From Actinomycetota bacterium (GTDB taxonomy: Bacteria; Actinomycetota; Actinomycetes; S36-B12; UBA5976): a stretch of 38,048 nt of DNA. Positions 1 through 8,167 of the stretch are shown here, in pieces (positions within the stretch are counted from its first letter, which is position 1; each line of letters opens with the position of its first letter). Under the pieces are notes generated by a model that was not told the DNA's origin, ran no database searches, and saw only the letters and a program-made list of their open reading frames with translations. The translations under genes and the position numbers were made by a program. Location: assembly GCA_947452755.1 (NCBI GenBank), contig CANGDT010000016.1, positions 1 to 38,048 on the forward strand, in the 5' to 3' direction.

Positions 1-100
1 ATATGGTTCGAGTATTTATGGTTCGCGTTACCAGGGACAACGTGGTCCAACGCCAAGTCGGTCACATGCGAATTTCCATCGCACAGATGTGACAAAGTAA
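1..100 (+). CDS. C-terminal fragment of an unidentified protein (partial at window edge)
   Basis: The frame beginning at base 2 is open from the window edge to a TAA at 98-100 and encodes about 32 residues ending in THE-like polar text (Gly/Ser/Tyr/Arg rich, last residues HRTDVTK). It is followed at once by a strong bidirectional hairpin, as expected for the end of a real gene convergent with the reductase that follows. The other forward frame also stays open for most of this stretch, so the call rests mainly on the stop just before the terminator. No family is recognisable from this little sequence. Confidence 0.4.
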   Translation, partial: YGSSIYGSRYQGQRGPTPSRSHANFHRTDVTK

Positions 101-109
101 AAAACTTTT

Positions 110-146
110 ATAGGTCCCTATCCCACAGTGCGGGGTAGGGACCTAT
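110..146. terminator. Bidirectional rho-independent terminator
   Basis: A 15-bp stem (110-124 with 132-146, one T-G wobble, 7-base loop) is flanked by A-runs on the left and T-runs on the right, so it can terminate in both directions. Its right arm contains the stop codon (143-145) of the leftward reductase gene, showing how tightly the two convergent genes are packed. Confidence 0.85.
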
Positions 147-2338
147 TTTTGTACGCGATCAAGCAGAAGTGTGGCGATGTCTACAACACTTGCTTCTTGG
201 GCGTTGCCGCCTTCAGCACCGCGCACAGTGACCGCATCGTTGAGCATCACTGAACAGAATGGGCAAGCAACTGCAATTTTGGTTGCACCTGTTGCTAATG
301 CTTCATCGCCACGGTTCTGATTAATTCGGGTACCGATTGTCTCTTCCATCCACATACGGCCACCACCAGCACCACAACAGAACGATGTTTCCTTGTTGCG
401 ATCCATTTCGACGAGGTTGACACCAGGCATGTTTACGAGCAATTCGCGTGGTGGCATGTAGATCTTGTTGTGTCGACCTAGGTAGCACGGGTCGTGGTAA
501 GTGACTGACTCATCTTCTGGTGCAAGTAGCGTTAAACGATTTTCGCTCACAAGTTGGTTGAGTAAGACGGTGTGGTGAACGACTTCGTAGTTGCCACCAA
601 GTTGTGGGTATTCACGCGCAATTGTGTTCATGCAATGTGGGCAGGTCACAACAATGCGCTTTGCGCCAATTTCGTTCAGTACCTCAACGTTTTGTTGGGC
701 CTGCATTTGGTAGAGGAATTCGTTTCCTGCACGTCTTGCAGGATCGCCCGTGCATGTTTCGCCTTCGCCAAGAACCATGAATTCAATTCCAGCTGTGTGC
801 AGAAGTTCGGCAACTGCCTTTGTGGTTTTCTTGGCACGGTCGTCATATGCGCCGGCGCATCCAACCCAGAACAGGTATTCAACATCTGCTGGAATTGTCT
901 CTTCGCCGTCCATGCCGAAGACACGTACTGGGAATTCGCATTCCTCAATCCATGTGGTGCGTCCGCTGGCATTCATGCCCCAGGGATTTCCCTTGGTTTC
1001 GAGGTTTTTGAACAATCCACCCAGTTCAGATGGGAATTCGGATTCAATCATTACTTGATTGCGGCGCAAGTCCATGAAGTGGTCAATGTGCTCAATGTCA
1101 ACGGGACATTGTTGTACGCAGGCTCCGCATGACGTGCAGGCCCACAGTGCGTCGTAGTCGATGACGGCACCTTCGTTAGAACGATGACCTGATGCGTCGT
1201 AGCCGTCTGTTAAAGCGTGAGGATCGTCAGCGCGTGACCCAACCATTGGTCGTGCAATTTCTGCTTGGACTGATGCTGTGAAGTCGCTGATGTTCGACTC
1301 TTCGCTGCCCGCAAGAATGTACGGTGCTTTTGCAAAGAGGTGATCACGCATATCCATAATCATCAATTTCGGACTAAGCGGCTTACCGGTGTTCCAAGCC
1401 GGACATTGGCTTTGGCAACGACCGCACTCGGTGCAACTCAACATGTCGAGGTTGCCCTTCCAGGTGAAATCTTCGATCTTGCCGCGACCAAAGATGGCGT
1501 CGTCAGCTGGATCTTCAAAGTCAAGAAGTTCCGTTCCGGTGTAGATAGGAAGCAACGGTCCGAGTGCATCGGGGCGGCGGCTGAACAAAATGTTTAGCGG
1601 TGCTGCGCCGATATGCAGATGTTTGCTGTGAAGCACCAAGAGTAGGAAACCAAAAATTACACCGATGTTGAGCCACAGGCCAAGCATTTCGAGCCATTGA
1701 TTGGCTGTTGTTCCAAGCGGGTGAATCCAACTCGCAATTGTTTCACTCGCGAATGCACCGCCATTCATGAATGGAAAGTTTTGTGTTCCTTTGTCGATGC
1801 TGACGTTGTACTGCGCGGCACGGTAAAGGAACAAAGTCCAAATCACGTTAAAGATCATGAAGAGAACTAGCCAGGCGGCTGAAGTATGTGATCCAAAAAA
1901 GCGTGACTCGCGACCAAGTTTGGCTGGGTTACGTTTGATGCGAATGGCGGCGAACATGGCGATGCCAACAACAACGAGTACAGCAAATAGATCTTCGAGA
2001 AAACCGATTATTGGTGCATGTCCAATGATGGGGAATGCAAACTCAGAAGTGAATAACGCGCCGAATGCTTCCACGATTGTTAAGGACAAAACAAGGAAAC
2101 CCCAGAAGGCAAATACGTGAGCAATTCCTGGGATTGTCCATTTGAGCAACTTGCGCTGCCCGAGAACCTCAGTAACTTGGGTTGCTGCCCGTTCGCGACG
2201 GTTTGCGGTGCGATCGACCGCCGGCTGGCCGCTTCGCACGAGTGAGTAAAGGAACCACAAACGCCGGGCAGCCAAAACAATAAGTACCGCGCTGATCGCC
2301 AATCCAACGGTGAGGCGAAGCGTCATTGATTCACTCAC
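143..2338 (-). CDS. EtfD-like membrane Fe-S oxidoreductase (HdrD/GlpC-type, heterodisulfide reductase-related)
   Basis: This 731-residue membrane protein probably passes electrons from an electron-transfer flavoprotein to menaquinone. The first ~250 residues form five or six transmembrane helices like the NarI/cytochrome-b-type gamma subunit. Two 4Fe-4S ferredoxin clusters follow, C302-x2-C305-x2-C308-x3-C312 and C401-x2-C404-x2-C407-x3-C411. Two CCG (cysteine-rich) domains follow; visible landmarks are FCCGAGGG and the CPHC and CPFC motifs. The same architecture occurs in the mycobacterial iron-sulfur reductase EtfD (Rv0338c), used in fatty-acid beta-oxidation; the assignment to that role here is inference, since no etfAB lies in the window. 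The start is GTG at 2338, with ATG four codons downstream (2326) as an alternative. It could instead be a lactate or glycolate-type reductase of the same superfamily. Confidence 0.85.
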   Translation of the reverse strand: MSESMTLRLTVGLAISAVLIVLAARRLWFLYSLVRSGQPAVDRTANRRERAATQVTEVLGQRKLLKWTIPGIAHVFAFWGFLVLSLTIVEAFGALFTSEFAFPIIGHAPIIGFLEDLFAVLVVVGIAMFAAIRIKRNPAKLGRESRFFGSHTSAAWLVLFMIFNVIWTLFLYRAAQYNVSIDKGTQNFPFMNGGAFASETIASWIHPLGTTANQWLEMLGLWLNIGVIFGFLLLVLHSKHLHIGAAPLNILFSRRPDALGPLLPIYTGTELLDFEDPADDAIFGRGKIEDFTWKGNLDMLSCTECGRCQSQCPAWNTGKPLSPKLMIMDMRDHLFAKAPYILAGSEESNISDFTASVQAEIARPMVGSRADDPHALTDGYDASGHRSNEGAVIDYDALWACTSCGACVQQCPVDIEHIDHFMDLRRNQVMIESEFPSELGGLFKNLETKGNPWGMNASGRTTWIEECEFPVRVFGMDGEETIPADVEYLFWVGCAGAYDDRAKKTTKAVAELLHTAGIEFMVLGEGETCTGDPARRAGNEFLYQMQAQQNVEVLNEIGAKRIVVTCPHCMNTIAREYPQLGGNYEVVHHTVLLNQLVSENRLTLLAPEDESVTYHDPCYLGRHNKIYMPPRELLVNMPGVNLVEMDRNKETSFCCGAGGGRMWMEETIGTRINQNRGDEALATGATKIAVACPFCSVMLNDAVTVRGAEGGNAQEASVVDIATLLLDRVQK

Positions 2339-2487
2339 GGAAAATTCACTCTCGATTCACAAACTAAGTCTTTCCACAACCCTTACTTGCACATTACCGT
2401 AAAGGCATTCTTGGCTGAATCTTTGATTTTCGTTGGTTTAATGCGTCACAGCAGTGGAATAGATTTAGTACCAATAGAGGAGTATCT

Positions 2488-4920
2488 GTGAAAGTTCCTG
2501 CCCGCCGGTTATCGCCTTGGGCTCTTGGCATCTCCGGACTCCTTGTACTTGGCGTTATGCAGGGTGCAACTGCAACCACCCACAGCACAAATGGCATCAG
2601 TAGCGTTTCCACCAGTGGGTTGAGAGCAACGTCGATGTCTTACGCCACAACGACAGCAGAGTCGACACATGTGGCCGGAGTCCTCGCAGCAGCTCGAGAT
2701 TTTATTGAGCGACATGCTCAACAATGGCAAATCACCCCAAGCCAACTGCGCTTTGATCGAATCGTTCCAACTGGTGACGGACAACATGTTGTTCGCTTCA
2801 AACAGTACGTAGGGGACGTAGAAATCTTCGCCTCACTCGTTGCGGTCACTCTCGATAAAGACAATGCACTACTGGCCGTGACAGTCGAGGTTGCGCCGGT
2901 GTCCGCGCTAGCTGCTCCAACTTTCACCGCATCCCAAGCTGAGCGGGCGATTCATGTTGCTACTCAAAGCACCGCGCCGACACCGACCAGTGAAGTTCGT
3001 ATCACCAATGTTGAGCCCCTGCTTGTTGATTCACACTTGTCGCCCGAAATGCCCAACGGACAATATTTTGTTTGGCGTGCCAACACGTATGTACACAATT
3101 CACAATTGGCTGGGATGAAGACGTATATCGCCGACGGCTCTGGCGCATTGCTCTGGCAAGTCCCGCTGGCCGATTCTGTTGCCAATAACAACAATGTGTC
3201 ACCAGATCCGCTCGTGTGCGATATGCAACAGGCAGTAATCACCGACTACCTTGGTCAATCGGGTAATGGCGGCATCTTGGGAACGACCCGCACCTTTTCG
3301 ACGTTCTCATCTGCGTATGTTGACTCGACACACATAGATGTCACACTCGGCATTGGTTCGGCGCACAATATTGCTGATGGCTCGGCGGTTAGCGTTTCCG
3401 GAATTGGTTATCCATACGACGGTGTGTTCACGGCGTCGGTTCCAAATAACTCTTCCCGCGCATTGACGTACCGAATAACTGTGCCGGATGCGACACCTGG
3501 CAGTGACAACATTCCTTCGTACGTTTATCCAGGAACAATTCTTGTCTCGCAGTTTGGCGGCTCCACTCGGTACATGAATACGGATTCCTCCGCATACCCG
3601 CTGTGCGGAAAAAACTTTGTTGGCGAAGGCGTGGCCAGTACGTTGGTCGCCAAACAAAACATCATCAACACGTCACAGTTCTTTAACACCATTTTGGCCA
3701 CCAACATAAATTGCGTTGAATACCTCGGAAACATTTCGGCACTGATAAATCAGACGTCGGATAATTCGCCTGGCGCTAAATGTGGATACGGAAACACACT
3801 GACAGGTGCTGTGATTAGTGCCTATGTAAATGTGTGCACGGGCGCAACAAACAGCACCTGCCCCTTGCAAAATGCTTTCTGGGTCCCTTGGTCGTCCGCC
3901 GCCTGTGGACCTTCCGATAACGGTTCATGTAGTGGAATCTTCATGGGTCAAGGATTCGATGGTGCTCAGGATGTGATTGCGCATGAATTAGCTCATGGCG
4001 TGTCCTTTGCCGTTGCATTCAATACAAGCGGCTCGGCAAATAGTGAAACAAGTGGTATCAGCGAAGGACTCTCCGACGTATTCGGTGAAGCGGTCGATCA
4101 GTTGTACGTCACAAGTGGCGAGGCCGCCGATTACAACTGGAACATTGGTGAAGGTGTATCCAGTGATTATGTGCGTGGATTTCGAAACATGCGCGAAGTG
4201 CTTGACTCAACTCAAGGCGGCGCAATCGGAAGCGACTGTGCCGAAAGTGATTGGGTCCCCATTCCAAAAATTAATGCCAATTGGGATCCCACATGCGACA
4301 GTCATGCGATGAATGGACCCCTTGATCGCTTCGCCTGGATACTTGCTAACGGTGACACTGCGTCAGGCGTGACAGCCATGGGTACGCATCCAAGTTTGTG
4401 TACTAGCGGTGCGGCAAGTTGCACTGGCATTGTTCGAATGTCAAAACTTGTCTACAAAGCAATGGCATCAGGTATGACGGCATCTTCAACCTATTGGGAC
4501 TTTGCTCGCGCAGTGTCCACAGCTTGCAATTCACTCGTGACTTCAAAAGTGCAAGGCTTCACTGCCGCTACGTGTCTTAATGTTGGTAAGGCTTTGCGAG
4601 TGACGGGAATAAGTGGAATTACGCTTTCTGGAGCGACAGTGGTTCGTTCCGCTTCCCACAGCGTTGGGAAGAATTTTTCGGCGACATTGACGACATTGAC
4701 TAGTCGACCAGCAAAGTCGATACCTGCAACGTTGCAGTATTACAACTCAGCAACTCGCAAATGGGTTGTGGCTAAAAGTACAACATCAACTTCATCAGGT
4801 CTCGTGCAATTCAGCAGCATCAAATTGCCAAAGGTTGCTACTAAGTACCGCATTGCTGTTAATGCTCTGAATGGTGGCGCTGTTGCCGCAAGCGGCACGT
4901 ACTCAATAACTGTTCGGTAA
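2488..4920 (+). CDS. Secreted M4 (thermolysin-like) zinc metalloprotease
   Basis: This 810-residue preproenzyme is exported and degrades extracellular protein. Residues 1 to about 30 are a signal peptide (basic start, hydrophobic core). An FTP/PepSY-type propeptide follows, then the catalytic domain. Zinc ligands H499 and H503 lie in HELAHG with catalytic E500; E526 in SEGLSD is the third ligand. H606 in SHAMNG matches the second thermolysin active-site histidine. About 100 residues after the catalytic domain look like a beta-sandwich (Ig-like), possibly for attachment. The start is GTG at 2488 preceded by GAGGAG. It stands alone, divergent from the reductase and convergent with the RNA methyltransferase (18-base gap). 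Several Cys in the catalytic part suggest disulfides. All zinc and catalytic residues are present, so it should be active. Confidence 0.9.
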   Translation: MKVPARRLSPWALGISGLLVLGVMQGATATTHSTNGISSVSTSGLRATSMSYATTTAESTHVAGVLAAARDFIERHAQQWQITPSQLRFDRIVPTGDGQHVVRFKQYVGDVEIFASLVAVTLDKDNALLAVTVEVAPVSALAAPTFTASQAERAIHVATQSTAPTPTSEVRITNVEPLLVDSHLSPEMPNGQYFVWRANTYVHNSQLAGMKTYIADGSGALLWQVPLADSVANNNNVSPDPLVCDMQQAVITDYLGQSGNGGILGTTRTFSTFSSAYVDSTHIDVTLGIGSAHNIADGSAVSVSGIGYPYDGVFTASVPNNSSRALTYRITVPDATPGSDNIPSYVYPGTILVSQFGGSTRYMNTDSSAYPLCGKNFVGEGVASTLVAKQNIINTSQFFNTILATNINCVEYLGNISALINQTSDNSPGAKCGYGNTLTGAVISAYVNVCTGATNSTCPLQNAFWVPWSSAACGPSDNGSCSGIFMGQGFDGAQDVIAHELAHGVSFAVAFNTSGSANSETSGISEGLSDVFGEAVDQLYVTSGEAADYNWNIGEGVSSDYVRGFRNMREVLDSTQGGAIGSDCAESDWVPIPKINANWDPTCDSHAMNGPLDRFAWILANGDTASGVTAMGTHPSLCTSGAASCTGIVRMSKLVYKAMASGMTASSTYWDFARAVSTACNSLVTSKVQGFTAATCLNVGKALRVTGISGITLSGATVVRSASHSVGKNFSATLTTLTSRPAKSIPATLQYYNSATRKWVVAKSTTSTSSGLVQFSSIKLPKVATKYRIAVNALNGGAVAASGTYSITVR

Positions 4921-4938
4921 AGACTCGCTTATCAATAC

Positions 4939-5595
4939 TTAGCGGTTATGAACGTGTTGCATTGCCCATGCATACATCGCAATGGCACCCGCAGCGGAAG
5001 CATTCATCGAACGTGTTGACCCGCTCTGGGTAATACCCAAAATCAAAGTGCAGGCAGCAAGACCCTCTTCACTCATGCCAGGGCCTTCTTGACCAAAATA
5101 AAGGACACATGATTCAGGTAAAGGTGTCGATTCAATGTTGCCGCAACCCGGAACATTATCGATGCCAACAATGGGAACATCATTTGCCAGCGACCACTCT
5201 TTAAAATCTGCAACTGTCGGGTGGTGGAAAAGATGCAAGTAGCGATCCGTGACCATTGCGCCGCGACGATTCCATCCCTTCTTCCCAACAATGTGTACGC
5301 CCGTTACGTTGAATGCATTGGCGGTTCGCACGACAGAGCCAATGTTGAGGTCGTGTTGCCAATTTTCAATTGCGATGTGCAATTTGGCGCGCTGGGTATC
5401 AAGGTCTGCAACGATTGCTTCCACCGACCAGTAACGATATTTATCGACAACATTTCGCCGATCACCGAGCTCAAGGAGTTCAGGATCAAAATGCGGATCC
5501 GTTGGCCACGGTTGTGGATGCGGCCCAACGCCTACGACTGGATAAAACTCGCCAGGTCCGAGCATGCTGCGGTCAGGTAGCTCTTCATCTGTCAT
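4939..5595 (-). CDS. SpoU/TrmH-family (SPOUT) RNA 2'-O-methyltransferase
   Basis: A 218-residue SPOUT methyltransferase expected to transfer a methyl group from S-adenosylmethionine to a ribose 2'-OH in rRNA or tRNA. The three family motifs are visible: NIGSVVR (84-90, with Asn and Arg), LYFGQEGPG (165-173) and STRSMNASAAGAI (193-205), which together form the knotted SAM site. The start is ATG at 5595, which overlaps the stop of the upstream homocysteine methyltransferase as ATGA; a longer reading to 5649 would run inside that gene and is unlikely. It is the last gene of a three-gene leftward operon. The target RNA cannot be told from sequence. Confidence 0.85.
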   Translation of the reverse strand: MTDEELPDRSMLGPGEFYPVVGVGPHPQPWPTDPHFDPELLELGDRRNVVDKYRYWSVEAIVADLDTQRAKLHIAIENWQHDLNIGSVVRTANAFNVTGVHIVGKKGWNRRGAMVTDRYLHLFHHPTVADFKEWSLANDVPIVGIDNVPGCGNIESTPLPESCVLYFGQEGPGMSEEGLAACTLILGITQSGSTRSMNASAAGAIAMYAWAMQHVHNR

Positions 5596-6473
5596 GCGCC
5601 AAGTACCGCGCTGATGGCAGCAGTGTGAGTTGGATCTGAACCACAGCATGAGCCAATCGCTTTGATGCCAAGAGCCGCCATGTCCTTAACAAAGTCACCC
5701 ATTTCGTCAGGCGTACCGGTGTAGATGAACTCTCCACCAACCAATTGGGGTAACCCAGCGTTGCTTTGAATAAGAATATGTGTGCCTTCAGGTTTTGCAT
5801 CTACAAGTTCCTGGGCAATCAAACGCATCTCGTCAGTTCCGCGGCCGCAATTGGCACCCACTAAACGAACACCCATTTCAGAAATCGCGGTAATCGCTGT
5901 CATTGGCTTCACACCCATCATGGTGCGCAAGTTTGTATCAAAGCTCAAAGTTGCTGCGACAGGGAGCCCCGGTGCAACTTCATGCGCAGCAGCAACTGCG
6001 GCACGCACTTCTTCAAGGTCGCTCATTGTTTCGATGAGAACAGCATCTACGCCACCGTCTACGAGCCCTTTAATCTGTTCTGCAAATAATTCCTTGGCAC
6101 CGTCAAAAGTTAAGGTGCCCATAGGCTCCATGAGTTCACCGGATGGGCCAATGTCACCGACGATAAAAATGTCGCGACCGCCCGCAGCGGTACGTGCAAC
6201 TTCAGCCGCAGCCTTGTTGAGTTCGTGAACACGATCCTCGAGACCATGCATAGCAAGACGTGGACGTGATCCACCGAAAGTATTTGTTGTGAGGAAAGTG
6301 GCGCCAGCATCCGCGTAGGCGCCCAAGATTGCAATCACACGATCAGGGTGTTCAACGTTCCACAGCTCTGGTGCACCACCGTCGTCGAGACCCGCTTTTT
6401 GCAATTCGGTACCCATCGCACCGTCGCCCACGAGTGTGTGACCTTCATCGAGCCAGGTATACAAATCAGTCAT
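5592..6473 (-). CDS. Homocysteine S-methyltransferase (BHMT / MetH N-terminal type)
   Basis: A 293-residue TIM-barrel methyltransferase of the pfam S-methyl_trans family, which moves a methyl group onto homocysteine to form methionine. GDGAMGTELQ near residue 17 opens the barrel. The zinc ligands are visible: C209 in GANCG and the pair C276-C277 in GSCCG. NTFGGS and GDIGPSG are further family landmarks. There is no cobalamin or folate domain, so this is not full MetH; the methyl donor is unknown (betaine, S-methylmethionine and a partner-protein route are all possible). The start is ATG at 6473 after AAGGAGA. It lies 10 bases downstream of a small PF13769-like gene and overlaps the RNA methyltransferase start by ATGA. 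Confidence 0.85.
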   Translation of the reverse strand: MTDLYTWLDEGHTLVGDGAMGTELQKAGLDDGGAPELWNVEHPDRVIAILGAYADAGATFLTTNTFGGSRPRLAMHGLEDRVHELNKAAAEVARTAAGGRDIFIVGDIGPSGELMEPMGTLTFDGAKELFAEQIKGLVDGGVDAVLIETMSDLEEVRAAVAAAHEVAPGLPVAATLSFDTNLRTMMGVKPMTAITAISEMGVRLVGANCGRGTDEMRLIAQELVDAKPEGTHILIQSNAGLPQLVGGEFIYTGTPDEMGDFVKDMAALGIKAIGSCCGSDPTHTAAISAVLGA

Positions 6474-6483
6474 GAGTTTCTCC

Positions 6484-6774
6484 TTAGGACAGGTTGTCCA
6501 GCATCGCTGCTAGTGCATCGGTGGTGAGTTCATTTTCAAGTCGTGCGCTTACTTGTTCAGCAACTTCGGCTGGTGTTCCCTCAGTGGTTTCCCAGTCACT
6601 ACGACGCCAACCATCGAGGTAGGCGTCTGCGTCTGCAGCTCCAACGCGCATGGCAGCCTCATCAATTGCCTCTTGAAACCGGGCGGCAAGTTGGACCTTG
6701 ACTGTTTCGTCGCCTTCACGGGCAACCACCATGGATGGGAAATCGCGCCAGTAAGTAATTTGGAACTCGCTCAT
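6484..6774 (-). CDS. Small PF13769-like ('virulence factor' family) protein next to homocysteine methyltransferase
   Basis: A 96-residue acidic soluble protein beginning MSEFQITYWRDFPSMV. The WRDFPSMV region and overall length resemble the small proteins labelled 'Virulence_fact' (PF13769), which in other bacteria are often encoded beside homocysteine methyltransferase and methylenetetrahydrofolate reductase genes. That pairing is repeated here: it is the first gene of the operon and the methyltransferase follows 10 bases later. The 'virulence' label is historical; a one-carbon or methionine role is more plausible but is inferred from context. The start is ATG at 6774 preceded by AAGG. The family assignment is from memory of the motif, so it is moderately sure. 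Confidence 0.65.
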   Translation of the reverse strand: MSEFQITYWRDFPSMVVAREGDETVKVQLAARFQEAIDEAAMRVGAADADAYLDGWRRSDWETTEGTPAEVAEQVSARLENELTTDALAAMLDNLS

Positions 6775-6838
6775 TTCTTAACCTTACTTCAGCGACACGA
6801 ATCATGGCTGACAAAACCATGCATTGCGACTGCCCGAC

Positions 6839-6844
6839 TAGATT
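6839..6844 (+). promoter_or_regulatory. Probable -10 box (TAGATT) for the 6862 gene
   Basis: TAGATT lies 17 bases before the ATG at 6862, which would give a short leader carrying the GAGAAGGAG ribosome site. No convincing -35 box is seen. Confidence 0.35.
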
Positions 6845-6861
6845 GGGAGAAGGAGTCTGTC

Positions 6862-7542
6862 ATGAGTGAAGTAAGCAATCAACGAAGTGCCCCGTTTTGG
6901 CATCACGAACATCGTGGTGAACCTCGATGGCCAGTTGCCCTCGTTGTTCTGTTTGTAAACCTGCTGCAATTTGCACTACCGAATAATCTGAACATCGCTT
7001 TTCCAAAACTTGTGTTCGGCGTTGAAGCGACACTGTTGGTTGCCTTAATGGTGGTCAATCCTCGACACATCGCTTCGGAAGACAAACTCCCTCGGCAAAT
7101 CAGTTTGGCCCTCGTTGGTGTTATGTCGATTGCAAACCTATCGTCAGTCGCCAAATTGATTAGCGCCCTTCTTGACGGCGGCGTGACTGATGCAAAGCAT
7201 CTTCTAACCGTTGGTGGTTCGATTTGGATCACAAACGTAGTGGTATTTGCGCTGTGGTACTGGGAATTTGATCGTGGCGGTCCCGCAGCTCGAGCAAACG
7301 CTAAGAAACACATTCCAGATTTTATGTTTCCGCAAATGTCAGATCCCGATTTGTCGGCGCCACATTGGGCAGCCAATTTCTTTGACTACCTCTACATCTC
7401 GTTTACAAATTCCAGTGCGTTCAGTCCAACGGATGTGTTGCCGCTGACTCGTTGGGCCAAGGCATTGATGTTGGTACAGTCACTTACATCCTTGGTAGTG
7501 GTTGCACTTGTGATTGCTCGCGCAGTCAACATTTTGCATTAA
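6862..7542 (+). CDS. Four-helix integral membrane protein of unknown function (DUF1345-like)
   Basis: A 226-residue membrane protein. A short polar N-terminus is followed by about five hydrophobic segments: roughly residues 24-60 (two close helices), 74-95, 110-130, and a last one at 200-224. Between the last two helices is a soluble stretch ending in YISFTNSSAFSPTD. That layout, an aromatic re-entrant-like segment followed by a final helix, recalls DUF1345 and small ion-channel-like membrane proteins, but no selectivity filter is present. The start is ATG at 6862 after GAGAAGGAG; a longer in-frame reading upstream has no ribosome site and overlaps the divergent gene. A hydrolase gene follows after 27 bases in the same direction. 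Function unknown. Confidence 0.75.
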   Translation: MSEVSNQRSAPFWHHEHRGEPRWPVALVVLFVNLLQFALPNNLNIAFPKLVFGVEATLLVALMVVNPRHIASEDKLPRQISLALVGVMSIANLSSVAKLISALLDGGVTDAKHLLTVGGSIWITNVVVFALWYWEFDRGGPAARANAKKHIPDFMFPQMSDPDLSAPHWAANFFDYLYISFTNSSAFSPTDVLPLTRWAKALMLVQSLTSLVVVALVIARAVNILH

Positions 7543-7569
7543 TTCGAAATCAAACGTGAGGTTGTCTTT

Positions 7570-8160
7570 ATGAAGCGTGTGCTTGTCATCCACGGATGGG
7601 GAAATGTTCGGCCAGTGGGGCATTGGCATCGCAACTTAGTGACCGCGCTTCGCCAACAAGGACACGCTGTGGCATATCCGCAGCTTCCGAATACAGAATT
7701 TCCAAATTTGGCTGACTGGTCAGATGTCGCGCTCAACGAACTCGCGATGCTGAAAGAAGTAAGCGATGACGAACTCATTGTTATCGGGCATTCACTGGGA
7801 ACTCTGACGTGGTTGCACTTAGCCCTTTCGGGGAAACTGCCCGAGCGCCCAAGTCGAGTTTTGCTCGTTGCGCCCGCAGATCCAGATTTATGTGGCGAAG
7901 TGCCTTCATTCCAGTTAGACATGACTGACTCTTCAGTGCGGGCCGCTGCGCATGCATCTGCTGATGCAACTCTTTTTGTGGGAAGCGACGCTGACCCTTG
8001 GACACCACGTGGTGTTGCCGCAACATTCGCTGAGCCGCTAGAACTTCCACTTGTTACCGTGATTGGCGCTGGACACTTTGCTGGCGAAGAAGGTTGGGGT
8101 CCGTGGCAAGGCATACTGGACTGGGTTTTGGACCCGACGGCTGATCTCACAAAGCGATGA
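7570..8160 (+). CDS. RBBP9/YdeN-family serine hydrolase (alpha/beta hydrolase)
   Basis: A 196-residue small alpha/beta hydrolase. The oxyanion segment IHGWG (7-11), nucleophile elbow GHSLG with Ser75, acid in GSDADPW (about D142) and His169 in GAGHF give the full catalytic set of the RBBP9/YdeN family. The natural substrate of this family is generally unknown; small esters or peptides are likely. The start is ATG at 7570 with a GAGG ribosome site. It is 27 bases after a membrane protein and 7 bases before the MFS gene, so the three are probably co-transcribed. Confidence 0.85.
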   Translation: MKRVLVIHGWGNVRPVGHWHRNLVTALRQQGHAVAYPQLPNTEFPNLADWSDVALNELAMLKEVSDDELIVIGHSLGTLTWLHLALSGKLPERPSRVLLVAPADPDLCGEVPSFQLDMTDSSVRAAAHASADATLFVGSDADPWTPRGVAATFAEPLELPLVTVIGAGHFAGEEGWGPWQGILDWVLDPTADLTKR

Positions 8161-8167
8161 ATTTCTC

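Noticed and set aside
572-1132. 186-codon + strand frame opposite the Fe-S reductase
   Set aside because: It is antisense to the well-supported cysteine-rich domains and has no promoter or ribosome site.
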